64,000 bases of DNA from Conoideocrella luteorostrata (taxonomy: Eukaryota; Ascomycota; Sordariomycetes; Hypocreales; Clavicipitaceae). The position numbers were made by a program, and so were the translations under genes. The stretch spans positions 124,001 through 188,000 of the forward strand of contig JASWJB010000026.1 of NCBI GenBank assembly GCA_032433595.1. The letters are read 5' to 3'. Each line of letters starts with the position of its first letter. Position 1 is the stretch's first letter. Of this stretch, positions 48,421-59,375 are shown piece by piece. The notes below the pieces were generated by a model, which saw only the letters and a list, made by a program, of their open reading frames with translations, did not search any database and was not told the origin of the DNA.

Positions 48421-49650
48421 GAATCTTACTTACTTTCAACGGCGCCGGTAGCAGCGGTTAGATTACTAGACTGCTGTTCTTCAAGGGTCTGCGCTCCATG
48501 TTCTCACTCCACAGGGAAGAATATCGCATGCAGAGACAACTGGCATGCTTGGTTCTCCCGCCAGCCGTGGAAAATATAGCGCAAGGCAGATCGAGTCATA
48601 CAAGGCGGACTAAATTCATGCCCCGTATGACTCAAGCGGGTTACTTCACTAGGCTGAAAATGCACAGCACTTCAGACTATTATATTATCTAGCTATTGAC
48701 GTAATTTAAATTACATTCGACTTCTAAGCGTAATAGTTGTTATCGTTCGAATTAAATGGGTTCATAGATCAACGTGCTCGGTTTGGGTCAGGTCATTTTT
48801 CACCGTATGCCTTGGACTTTAGCATTGGGAGGGCCGTGCAAATCTAAAATAACTAATAAGGAGACTTGGAGTGAACCAGACTCAACTGGAGAAGGGGGAC
48901 GGCCGGAGACCTTGAAATTTGAGGCTCTGCTTCCTGTGGAGCAAGCGGGCGAAGCATGGTACCCACCCGCCCTTAGCGACTTTGACATTTGCGGAGACGG
49001 ATGGAGCCGTAAACCTTATCGGCCGCCTAATTTGCCGGCGGCAAAAACCAGCTAGAACAGCTTTGACAGCTTTGACTCCGAGAAGTGGTCATACGCCTCC
49101 ATGCCGCTATCGCCTAGTGAAGTGTAACTTCCACCATAAGAATTTGCAGTGGGCTGCAACCGCTAGAATAGGGTCTCAGCAAAGCCAAACAAAGTTGTTT
49201 ATTCTCGCAAATTCTCTGCCTTGGTGTCGATGACAAGTCGAGCCCCAGCCAAACTCCCCCTCTCCCGGGAGAAAGATAAGAATCGCTCTTTGTTGGAATC
49301 CCTCCGTCAAGCACCACAGTAAGCACGGAGCAGGTCACGTGGTTACCTTTCGGCTACGATATTTATACGACGATATCAGGGCTTCCACCTTGACTTATTT
49401 TCCTCTTCTTAGATAGGCAGACAGATTTGAATACATCATTTTTGCATTTTGAAGCATTTCATCTAAGTTACCTGCACAACCCATTGTGCAACCTACACTC
49501 TTACTCTTGTTCTTTCTTCTTGTTCAACAAAACAACTAGCACACAAACCCACAAGTATTTTTAACTTGTATCTTGTTCCTCGATTCACCAGCATTGTCCA
49601 ACCTAAATAATAATTTCAGATACCATCACTCTGACCATCGCTCCGCAATA
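48421..49650. other. intergenic, promoter of the 263-residue gene
   Basis: About 1.2 kb. No gene is supported. The final 350 bp look like a proper promoter and leader (see the next entry), with a CT- and CA-rich transcript start zone around 49490-49560. Confidence 0.5.
49336..49367 (+). promoter_or_regulatory. E-box plus TATA-like element
   Basis: A palindromic CACGTG (49336-49341) is followed by TATTTATA (49360-49367), about 285 bp before the ATG at 49651. A CT-rich leader lies between. The order fits a fungal promoter with a long 5' UTR. The factor bound is unknown (bHLH-type by motif). Confidence 0.4.
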
Positions 49651-50442
49651 ATGGGAGTGGTCAAGAACACCTACCCTCCGGCGTCGCTGTACAACCGGAT
49701 CCCTTTCATCCATGACATGGGCCATGTCGCTGAGACCTACGCAGACGACCTCAACTACCTGAGAAACCTTTTGAACGTGCACAACATGCCGACGAGTGTC
49801 TGTGTCAAGCTGATTCACATCCAATTTCATCTCAACGAAGGCGAGATCTTGGCTGTGCGCGAGCTGAACGCGCCGCCCCATGGGAAGATCCCTTTCCTGG
49901 AACCTGTAATTCATCACGTGGCAGGAAAGACCTACGGTTGCAACTACATTGTGGATGATTCTGGTGATCTGCAAGCGTTTGAATTCACAACAATCGAGGG
50001 AGGGCCGGACTTGGCGGCGTACCCGGCGTTCGTGGCCGAATTTTGCGCAGCAGTTGTGAACCGCGGCGTGCAGCACAAGTTCGGGCTCTCCATTAACTTG
50101 GGCGCAGCCGAGCACGGTTCGTGGATGGAACTTGACTTTCCGGAAAAGCGAGCGACGTTTCTACTACCAGGCCATGTGCCCCTACCGCAAAGCGACCGCA
50201 TAATGTTGAGGACGACGATAACGAAGTTCCCGAGTCTCAAGAGTGAAAGAGATGGTAACAAGGACCTGCCAACACATTGTCACGTGGATCATACATGGGG
50301 TTCATCGAAACGTATTGATGTTAATGGCGAAGAGCCTATGGATGGTGTTACAACCAAGAATGGTCTACACTTGACAGGTATTCCTCTAGAACCCAGCACT
50401 GCTTTCCACACGGTGGCTTCGGCTATCTCGGCCGCTGTATAG
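49651..50442 (+). CDS. Uncharacterised 263-residue protein beside a PKS relic
   Basis: A single intact exon starting at MGVVKNTYPPASLYNR. The frame is open further upstream, but the upstream residues look like leader. It has no signal peptide or membrane helix. Visible features are HDMGHVAETYADDLNYLR, LIHIQFHLNEGEILAVRE, YIVDDSGDLQAFEFT and a His-rich motif (THCHVDHTWGSSKRIDVNG) that could bind metal. I do not recognise a named family. Base use is more balanced than in the AT-rich flanks. The PKS remnant starts about 230 bp downstream on the same strand, so this gene may be a surviving member of a secondary-metabolite cluster. That link is inference from position only. Confidence 0.75.
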   Translation: MGVVKNTYPPASLYNRIPFIHDMGHVAETYADDLNYLRNLLNVHNMPTSVCVKLIHIQFHLNEGEILAVRELNAPPHGKIPFLEPVIHHVAGKTYGCNYIVDDSGDLQAFEFTTIEGGPDLAAYPAFVAEFCAAVVNRGVQHKFGLSINLGAAEHGSWMELDFPEKRATFLLPGHVPLPQSDRIMLRTTITKFPSLKSERDGNKDLPTHCHVDHTWGSSKRIDVNGEEPMDGVTTKNGLHLTGIPLEPSTAFHTVASAISAAV

Positions 50443-50671
50443 GTGTGAGATCGATTGGAGTACAACTTCAAGCATGCAGAGTAGAAAGGGGCACCCTTTC
50501 CCGAACTAGACCGTTTAGCACTTTCGAGACGCGCCACGTTTCTATATCATCTGATTGTGCCATCCTAGTTGGGCGTGTAGAACAGCTTAATAGAATAGTT
50601 AGTTGTTTACTTTTATGGTATTATACGTGTAAGAGTGCAAAAAAGCACTCTCCCCAACTACTTTTGCTTGA

Positions 50672-51862
50672 GACCCTAATGACGATGGCAATAGCTCGGC
50701 CACTTCCATATTAGATTCAGGCGATGGCTCAAATTTTAAGACCATCATCCGTGAGACTATTGCTAGAGAGATAAGGGTAGCAATTGAAGATCTTGTGTCC
50801 ACAACATGCTTGGTAGATCTTGGAGTTGATTCACTGCTGGGTCTCACTCTCGTAGATTAATTCAGTGGTCAACTTGGTACGGAAGTGCCTAGTAGCTTGC
50901 TGTTGGAGAATGGGACTCTGCAAGGGATTGAAAGTTCACTGGGAAATCTTCTTGGATTGGTCGATCCCAAGCTTACTAAGTCGCGAAGCAACGTCAAATC
51001 CATTGCTTCACAGCCAAAATCGATGGATAGCATCGTTTCCAGCCCTCCTCACGCCACTTCACTAGCCCTCCAGCGCGGCAAAAAACAAATGCAAAGTCAT
51101 ACCCTGTTCCTCTTGCCCGATAGATCGGGCTCAGCGGCTTCATACGCTTCTGTTGCAAAGTTGGATCCTACTCTGACCATCTATGGAATTAATTGCCCAT
51201 GGCGGACAAACCCGGAAGAGATGACTCGGGTGGGAGTGACCACGTTCAATTGGTAGCAAAAATGATCCTCGAGATCCACAAACACCAGCCTCGGGGTCCT
51301 TACTTCTTGGGCGGCTGGTCGGCAGGTGGAATTTTGCATTTGAGGCCGCTCGGCCGCTTATGGCGCCGGGGGAGATTGTTGAAAAATTGGTGCTGAGAGA
51401 CGCACCAAATCCGATCGGCCTCGAGAATCCACCAGCTCGAATGCTCGAGTTTCTGGAGAGTGCGGGCATCTTCAACAGCATGAGTGGCAGCAAAATCGTG
51501 CCAAAATGGCTGCGGCTGCACTTTAATGCTGTCGTTCATATGCTAGATGGGTACGCTCCAAAGCCATTGATCAACGCGCCACCTGCTGTCGTCATTTACG
51601 CACGAGATGGAGTATGCAAAGACCAAGACGGCCCCAGAATGGAGACTAGATCGGGCGACTTCGGGAAATGCTATGGCTACTGAATAATCGAACCGACTTT
51701 TCAGCCCATGGCTGGACATCCTTGATTGGTCGTGGCAAGGTCGAAGTACATGTCCTGAATAATGTAAATCACTTCACTATGATGAATGATGGGCTACATA
51801 TGGAAGATATGCGCGAGTTTGTTGGGCGGGCAATTCTGAGCCATAATTTTTGCGGGTACTAA
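50672..51862 (+). pseudogene. ACP-thioesterase tail of a non-reducing polyketide synthase
   Basis: Only the 3' end of a non-reducing PKS remains, and it is broken. The acyl carrier protein helix with its phosphopantetheine serine is clear (LGVDSLLGLTL; Ser codon 50831-50833). An in-frame TAA at 50858-50860 interrupts it, and the frame then resumes (VPSSLLLENGTLQGIESSLG). The thioesterase domain follows: TLFLLPDRSGSAASYASVAK, LTIYGINCPW, nucleophile motif FLGGWSAGGI (Ser codon 51319-51321), LVLRDAPNPIGLE, and the catalytic-His region VNHFTMMNDG. Frame changes are needed at about 51200-51245, 51330-51345 and 51660-51680. Ketosynthase, acyltransferase and product-template domains are absent from the window, so the 5' part was deleted or moved. 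Confidence 0.85.
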
Positions 51863-52662
51863 TTTGTTTTCTGTTTCTGTTTCTCCGAATAGGTTTATAA
51901 GGTTATCAATACTTCAGCAGCAATAATATAGCTAGATGTGAATACGAGTCAAATTTCACATAAAGTAGAAATCCAAGGAATTCAAATCTAGGTTGAGTTG
52001 AGCTCTACTCTCCTACACACGATTAAAGGTCTTTCGCCGGACATGAAAGGAATATCCGTAGCAATGCAGCCTACCAGGAACAAGACGGAAGTCCGATTCT
52101 ACAAGGCCCGTCGATACACTCATTTAAGTCTTCTCTCTGGGTTTAGCCAACAGCATTCGTTTCTGAAGTAATTACCGATAAATAACATAATTAGTACGGC
52201 GCCATGGCTGAAGAATACCGGGTACAGTAACGATGATCAGGAAAAAATGCGCGCCAGGTCGGGCCAGACTCTTTACAAGGCTCAGACCGGTCAATTCTTT
52301 GTTCTTATTGCTACAGAGAGGTAATGAGCCACAAGCTTCACTACAGGGGGGGGCGCTTTGTCGTATTTGCATCAGGGGCAGCTTACCGGCGGAGCTCGCA
52401 TCTCTGGGGAGTTAACTATCTACAAATAAATGCCCGTGCTTTCCATACCTATCGTTGTTCCAAAGCCACAAAGAAATTAGTGAGCTCGGCAAGTTATCGT
52501 TCCGAGGGCAGAAATGAACAATTGACCAGGCAAACTGTTGGATCTGACGCGTGTTTTGTGATGCGAGGCTGAGCAAAGTTAATTAAAGACCCTGTATTCT
52601 ACTGCCATATTTGGAGCACAATATTTTGTCGCTTCACCAGCCAATCGCGTGTGATAATGACC

Positions 52663-52688
52663 GAGCCAACCGGTAGAGCCAACCGGTA
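52663..52688. repeat. 13-bp tandem duplication
   Basis: Two perfect adjacent copies of GAGCCAACCGGTA. Confidence 0.85.
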
Positions 52689-52996
52689 GCCTTGGCCCGG
52701 CACACACCTACTAAGGTTAGTTGCCGATCAACGTCAGCAGCGGGGAGAGAGTTATAGCCCCAAACCGTTTACAGGCTCTGTCATTTCTTTGTGGTCCACT
52801 GTTCTATGTGGTTGACCACTGAACCCTTGCATCATATCGGGAATAAACCATGGTAGTTATACCCTTTCTGGGATATGCCGGTCGGTCTCGAACCAACATG
52901 ATGACGATCCGTTTTCAACGCAATGCGTCAGCGCACAAAATTGGCGGAGAGCATGAAAACACAGCATATTGGGAAGATCTACTCCGTACGGTAAAC

Positions 52997-53004
52997 TATA
53001 TAAA
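52997..53004 (+). promoter_or_regulatory. TATA box
   Basis: TATATAAA lies about 100 bp upstream of the ATG of the secreted DUF3237-like gene, a normal position for a fungal core promoter. Confidence 0.55.
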
Positions 53005-53099
53005 CCTGTCGCGCATCCTTGATTTTACTGCTGCACTACACAGAAAAATCACTCGGCACCACTCAAGCAATAATCACATTTGATCCAACATCAGCCATC

Positions 53100-53789
53100 A
53101 TGCACTTCAGTCATCTTTCACTCTTTTGGACCCTTGCCGCTGCGGCAGCAACTCCTGTTTCCGCTACGAGCGGTATCTATAAATCCCCTCAGGCCAAGTC
53201 TTTCATCACCGTTCGAGTCCACGTGGGCCTCCCAGTCAATACCACTACGCCAGATGGTCCTGTTGGGCTGTTTCGAACGGCAGATGGCAATGTCACCGGC
53301 CAGTTTACCGGACGACTTGCTCCAAATCTGTCCACTGTGGTAGAGCGAATTTTACCCGGCTCTTCTGGAGCTCATTCCGTACGTTCTACGTCCTACCTAC
53401 AATAACTAAGCTGCCTCTAACCTATGCGTCCAGACTGTGTTTACCAACTGGGTGCTCGAAAGCAACGCAAAAAGTCCAGCGAATCAACCTGAGCGTATCT
53501 TGGCGCGCCTTGAAGGCTTGACGACATACGCAAACAATGCTCTTCATGGATTCGGTTCAGTGTAAGTAGGTTTATTTACACTATAGCGTGCTAGCACTGA
53601 TGGAAAGTCTGCAGGCGCCTCTCTACAGACATTGAGCACCTGAAGTGGATCAACTGGGCTACTTTCCTCATTGAGTGGGAAGGCCAGTTCAATACAGGCA
53701 TAGCCGCATTCGAAATCTTCCACATTACCTCTGGCGGTCGGCTCGATGGCAAGAAGATCCCGGCTTTGTCGCCTCAGGGGGGAAATTAG
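53100..53789 (+). CDS. Secreted DUF3237-like protein
   Basis: Three exons: 53100-53378, 53434-53561 and 53615-53789, with introns of 55 and 53 nt (GTACGT...CAG; GTAAGT...CAG), giving 193 residues. The signal peptide (MHFSHLSLFWTLAAAAATP) is followed by SFITVRVHVGLPVNTTTPDG. The middle has an ER-type Asn (DGNVTGQFTG), then VERILPGSSGAHSTVFTNWV and VRLSTDIEHLKWINWATFLI, and the C-terminus ends in a strand pair (AAFEIFHITSGG). The order (strand with F-x-V-R-V, G-x-F-x-G, late W-I/L-N and a final E-I/V-F strand) matches the DUF3237 barrel, but the match is from memory of the fold pattern. A signal peptide on this fold is unusual. It faces the amino-acid oxidase gene tail to tail. Confidence 0.7.
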
Positions 53790-54225
53790 TGCATTTCTGA
53801 CGAGTCTTTACCTAACAACTGTTTCGTTGGGCCGAGTACCGAAGAGGTTCACTTGCCATTCAAGTACTATCGCCAGCATGGAAATAGTTAGAAGTAATGT
53901 GTCGTGGTACAGAAGGATGCGCTGGTTATAATTAGAAATGGATGGGATTAAAGGTTATGGTACAGCTAGAAGTGCAAGGGAACATGGAAGATGATGCGAA
54001 TCAATATTTCTGTTTCAATATTAGAGCTAGACTGGCTAGGCTGTCGATTTTTTATGAACCACATTTCCAATATTGGACAATTCATCTATTACCAATTTGT
54101 TCTTTTAAGCAGGATTCATTACAATTGTACCTGAAAACAAATAAAAATGCAATACCAAAACAAAAATTCCCCATGAATCAATATCTATCAACTGTTACGT
54201 CGCTTGAAGCAATCAAAGCGCCAGA
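53790..54225. other. intergenic between convergent secreted-protein genes
   Basis: A 436-bp AT-rich spacer holding both 3' UTRs. No gene is visible. Confidence 0.6.
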
Positions 54226-56474
54226 TCATACATGCAGCAGCCCTGCCATCCATTTACGCACTGCGGTCTTCGCTTCGTCGACGAGTCCCAATTCTAAAAA
54301 AGATGTTAGAAGCAAGAAAACGTGCAGAATAGTCTTAGACAACATACCTAGTAGCATTTGCACTCCGCCTCTGAGACCGGAGTCGACGGCGGAGGGAACC
54401 CAGCCGTGTGTAAGGGAAGTATGCTCGCCGACGAAAATCAACTATAGAAGCTTGTTAGCTGGGGCAAAACGCTTCACCACCAATTCTCAGTCCCCTTTAC
54501 AAGTATTTACTCACATTGCTATGCATCTTGAAGTACTCAGGCATGTATAGTTCGTGCTGTCCAGCATCCGGGGATGCCCATGCTCCTGCCGAGTGAGGAT
54601 CCAAGCTCCAGCACTTGCGGGCAAACTTGCCAGTATACAGTTTGCGTGTATGCTCGCCATGAATTTCCGTCATGGCATCGAGCACGTAATTCGCATGCTC
54701 TTCGTCCGACATGGTCATTAGTCTGGATATGCTGTGATCAACAGTGCCCTCCGCATAGGAACCCAGAATCGCCGCCGGGCCGGTGGAGTTGATCTTGTAT
54801 GAAGGGTAACAGGTGATGCCAATGCCTGGAATGTCGGACTCAGTGCTGCAGCTGCCATAAATAGGATTGGCGAGCTTTTCCCAAAAGCGCTCGGAATACT
54901 CAAGCGCCACCTTGCAGCACGAATCATAGACAAGATTCTGGATGGCGTTGCCCATCGTCGCAGGCAGGGATGGTAGACGCCAACCGCGAACAACCGTAAA
55001 GGGGACTGAAACTACGGCGTAGTCGAATGTTGATTCCTGAAACTCAGCGTCTCTCCAGTGGTTTTTCCACTGAAGTGTCACCTGGTTGTCGTCGTAATCA
55101 ACGCGCTCGATCTTGGTATTAAGACGCAAATTGTCCTCGATCATAGGGCGGAAGGACTCAGGCAGTCGGCTGAAACCTCCGTTGATGGTCCTCCAGTTGT
55201 CAGCGCTTTCGTAGAAATAGTTGATGACGTAGGTCCAGAAGCTGCCAGCAGGGTTATCTAGCGAAGTCAGGACATCCGTGCTGTTGAGGCTGCCCTTGAG
55301 GTATTGTGAGAGGTAAGCGAACTCAGACCAGCGATCTCCTTTTTGGTGACCGCCCATCCCGCCGTTGATCCACTCTCTGTGTGCTTTGTACATGCTCCTG
55401 GACATCTTGACCATGAATTCTCCATGAGGGAGACTTTCGTTCAGCTTTTTCCTTAACTCCGTGGTTGGCGCATCCAACGGATCATCGACGGAGAGGGATG
55501 CGTTTCTCCTGGTTTGATCTACCGTTGGAGGAAGGCCATTAGGCATGCGGACCTCACCAAAATACTGCAGTCCATTATCGCTGTCGTCTAACCAAGGAAT
55601 CAAATCAATGTGAAGTTTGGAGTTGTTTCTGTTAAGCTTGTTCATCTCCTCGATGAGGCGGTAAACAATCTGGAAATCAGAGACGTTAAATGTTTCCTCG
55701 GTATCTGGGTCAGTGTACTCCAAAGGCATCCTCATAGCTCCCAGCTCCTGGTAGGAATAGCCAGATGGACCACCTGCGAAATACTCGGTGTGAATTCGAC
55801 CGCCGATTCGACTATCAGCCTCGAGGATAGTGATGTTGGTGAAGCCAGCTTGGTGAAGGATGAGGTATGTCATCAGGCCGGATATGCCAGCGCCAACGAT
55901 GGCAATCTGTTTGGCCTTGGCGGCATTGACATCAACGACGCTGGGTCCTTTTTGCGAAAGAATATCGACACCGTCAAACCAAGGTCCGATAGGGTCGAAT
56001 CCGTTGGCTTCTGTCATGGAGATAGGCTCTGCAGGAAAGAAAAGGGTCATTTGTTAGCCAAAAACAGTGTGTCGGATATGAGTTTTAAACCGAGATAATC
56101 TTACTGGCAGCTCGTTTGGTAAACTGATTGGCTCGACGGACATCCTGGGGTTTGCTGCGGCCCAGGAGGGTGCCGGATGCACTCCACGCTGAAATGCAAC
56201 CGTGATTGGGTGCATCCTGAGGAATAACCCACACGAGCCTCGATTCTTGTGTTTCGGGCTCGGCCACGGCGATATTATGATGAATATCGCCCTGAGATTC
56301 TGAGGTACATGTACCGTACGTGAACGTCAACGGCCCAGGGACACGTTTCCAGTTGGCAACGTGAACATTGGCTAGGCGGGAGGTCAAGTCGCTTCGCACC
56401 TCAAGGCGAATGGGAAGAGGAGTGGCGATACACCGAGCCACCAAGGCCGAGGCTAAAGCGGCAAAGAAGAGCAT
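54226..56474 (-). CDS. Secreted L-amino-acid oxidase (flavin monoamine oxidase family)
   Basis: Four minus-strand exons: 56474-56105, 56028-54515, 54441-54348 and 54293-54226, with GT...AG introns of 76, 73 and 54 nt, giving 681 residues. A signal peptide (MLFFAALASALVARCIATPL) precedes a variable 120-residue N-terminal domain. The FAD dinucleotide fold follows (IAIVGAGISGLMTYLILHQA, then ILEADSRIGGRIHTE). Other family marks are YQELGAMRMPLE, INGGFSRLPESF, DYAVVSVPFTVVRGW and KCWSLDPHSAGAW. The C-terminal FAD motif, LIFVGEHTSLTHGWVPSAVD, lies in exon 3, and exon 4 adds a last amphipathic helix. Members oxidatively deaminate L-amino acids to keto acids, ammonia and hydrogen peroxide, aiding nitrogen scavenging or antimicrobial defence. 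All FAD-binding motifs are intact. The terminal exons are easily missed, since intron 2 reads through to an early stop. Confidence 0.93.
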
Positions 56475-56540
56475 TTTGATGAGTACTCTCTGTAGGTGGC
56501 AACCAAGGCTTGATAGGTGCTTGAGACTCAGCGTGGAAAA

Positions 56541-56630
56541 GATAATTTTGAAAGGCAGCCTTCATCTATTTATTTTTCAAGCTCTGTCGATAAATATCGC
56601 TGTTGCTTCTTGTCTTGGCTAATTTTGATA
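56541..56630 (-). promoter_or_regulatory. GATA-motif cluster upstream of the amino-acid oxidase
   Basis: Three GATA words (about 56541, 56589 and 56627) lie within 90 bp upstream of the oxidase ATG. They resemble AreA-type nitrogen-control sites. GATA is a short word, so chance occurrence is likely enough to keep confidence low. Confidence 0.25.
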
Positions 56631-59375
56631 ACCTGATTTGGGTGGAGACGCTGTGCGTTTTGCGACAATGTCCCAAACATTGGGTAATTTGTCCCGTCGC
56701 GCGGCTTACAGTAATACTCTTCATTGGCTCGTTCGTCCTCACGTAAGTTCCACTTCTATGGCAAGTAGATATCGACGTTTCCTGTACCTAGAACAATTCC
56801 CGGGGAAGATTGCAGCGTAATTGGGGGCTTCGGGGTCTGTAAACTGCAGGCTAGAGGCTGTAGGCTGTAGCAAATATGCACTATCACCGGCACAAAAACG
56901 CCACCCTGTTGGGCCCGTGCGGCCGTTCACAGCTCACCGGGTTGGGATGAGTTCGACAAGGGTTAGTGGCATCCTGTCGTCGGAAGTTGATGGTATTTCT
57001 GGCTCGGTGCGGCAAGTGGGATGTGACATCAGCGATATCCGGTTGCCAAGATACCGGAAAGCGGATGCCCGCCGCTGATCCGATTAGCACACATGCCAAG
57101 AATTAATCCTAAAGGCGGCATCAAGCGCTTGATTGCTGTGATTTGACAGACAGAACAAAATTAAATAATGTATCCATTGATGCTACTTCAGCTCCTGCAT
57201 GTCTCATGCACAGGGTCTGCGAAAAGCAACTTGGGCGACTTGGCCAAGTGACGTGGACAAAGGAATTCTGGGCTTCTGTCCTCGCCCGCGCTGACCTTGA
57301 TGACTTCAGCAGTGGATTTTTCTGGTTTGTTTTATGCAAGACAGCATTGAACAAATTCCAATCAAGAGAAAATTCGTGGACAGACCCAGTCGGGATCGAC
57401 TGCCACAGTGGGCAGATATGACATGTGGCGTCGGCCGCTGACGTGTCAAAAATAGCGTCAGGCAATCGGTCTTACTAGGCTACGGAGCTCAAGAGAGGTC
57501 ATTGTAAACGAGAGAAAAAAAGCAAGCATGTAGGCAGATGAATCAATTCTTAACTTTTAATGTGCAAAGCTGCTATATCCGTTCAGATCTGGAGCACGCT
57601 GGCGGAGCTTTGGCAGCTTCGACGGAGCAAGCAATGCACGAGCCTGGCCTTGACGAGGCTGCCGCTTGGCAGCATAAACGATGGCTCAGCTTCCCCCAAG
57701 AATCTGACATAAGCCCTAATGCAGGGCTGTAATCTGCCAATCGTGTCCAACGCCAGGCTTGATGGTGGGTGTGACAAGAGCAGAATATTGTGAATACTTT
57801 GATTGACGAAGTCGTGATGAACGCCTTGGCTGGCTGGGGCTCTCTTCCCTCCAAGGGCCAGAGTGGAGCCAGTTGGGGAGATGGCAAAAAACTGCGCGCG
57901 AATAGCAAAGCCGCACAAAGCCCCACAGCGGCTTCGTCCCGATCGGGTCGAAGAAATTATGGAGTCCGGTAGACGCTCTTTGACCAGTTTGACCAGACTA
58001 GACTCCAGAATAGAGGAGCCCGCACGGAGGAGTTAGTTTAGCTGGTCGGTTATGCTGACTTCCCCCCTCACCCCGAGGCTCGGTTCTCACATAATGCCAA
58101 ATGACATGAAGGGTCATATGTGGGACAGTATATGAACAAGGTCTTCCGGCCGCCTATCCGACAGTTCCGGAATTCTTCTTTGTGGACACCGCACGTGCGC
58201 TGCAAGAGTTCCCCTGTTAAGGCTGGAACAATGCGCGCCATCGATGAATTCGCGCTACAAACCCGAGACAGTCAGTCATCGCGGGGTGAATTGGTCTGCA
58301 GACGGAGCAGGGTGCCGAGATTATCGACTTTCTCCTAGCTAGAGTTGCGCTATATTTGTTCTAGTCGATTAGATGAGCCAGCGACTTGGGAACGATAAGG
58401 CGGATATAAACGGCGATCGATTATTGAAACGACCGGAACAGATTATGTAATGCTCGGGAGATGAATGCTGCTAATTTGCATAGCGTGGGTGTTGAGTTTT
58501 GTCGAAAATCCGTGCGCACCCCAAAAATGTGCCCAGTCTACCCACCATTCACGCCCCCAACAACAGAGCCGCTTGCTGCTGTTTGGACAGGAGCTATGTC
58601 CAGAGAGACCAATACTGACTAATGCTTTATCTTGAGAAGAAGTCGTACCCAAGGCGGTCTCACATCCAGGAATGTCAATGGGAAAAAAGGGCCGAACGGC
58701 GACAAGTCGCGGTCCTTGGTCCTATGTACCCCTTTGTCCCTTGCCTCGCATATAGTAGTCGCATATTGTCTAGTGTTCTCTTGTAGGTCCGTGGTGTTTA
58801 CGCATTTACATAAGCCTGGGCCGTCTTACTCTCCGCCATGGGCAAACCCATGCTTTCCTGTATTCTCTCATCAACCCTCGAGTTCATCAGTTCCATTGTG
58901 TCATTATCATCCTTAATCTTAGGCAGTATTCCATTTCTGGTCTCAAAGCCTGTTTTTCCCTTTTTCCCTCGACCGCCGCGTAATCCTGTCCCAACGAAAG
59001 CCCCACCTTGGGCCGGCGGTGATCGAATCGACCAAGCTTGCGGCCCGTCGAAAGGTTCGTGAAGTTAAACTTATAAGACATTGCAGAGATTCCGGGCTCA
59101 TACTACCTAGAAGAATCCGGGAGCACGCCAGATTTTGAGAGCTCTATCCGTCACTGCTTCTCTAAAACGCGCGTACGCGGTCTCAAGAAAGACTACAGGG
59201 CTGTGTAGAGAACAAGAACTCGCGACGGTGACACAATGTAGTGATATTTTGTTGACCCAAAGCGCACAACCACAACTCGTATATACCGCTGTCTAACACA
59301 CAACCAGCAATGCTCCGTAAACTCTGTGAAAGATTTCTACAGAGACCTTCCGTAATTTGTTTAACCTCACGGCCG
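56631..59375. other. intergenic, 2.7 kb
   Basis: No gene is supported. A frame near 58838-59062 has a hydrophobic start, and pieces near 59090-59340 might be the decayed 5' half of the P450 below, but neither is clear enough to annotate. Confidence 0.4.

Larger units (their letters stand above)
51863..53099. other. intergenic, 1.2 kb
   Basis: No gene is supported. It contains a 13-bp direct repeat and, at its end, the promoter of the secreted DUF3237-like gene. Confidence 0.5.

Noticed and set aside
50633..50650. GAGTGC-A6-GCACTC hairpin as a bacterial-type terminator
   Set aside because: The organism is a fungus, where intrinsic terminators of this kind are not used by Pol II; it may just be a chance hairpin.
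52860..52910. tRNA-like T arm on the minus strand (GTTGGTTCGAGACCGAC)
   Set aside because: The T stem pairs, but there is no matching acceptor stem or anticodon arm at the right distance.
54497..54514. Amino-acid oxidase ending in VSKYL
   Set aside because: This is read-through of intron 2; the true C-terminal FAD motif is in the next exon.
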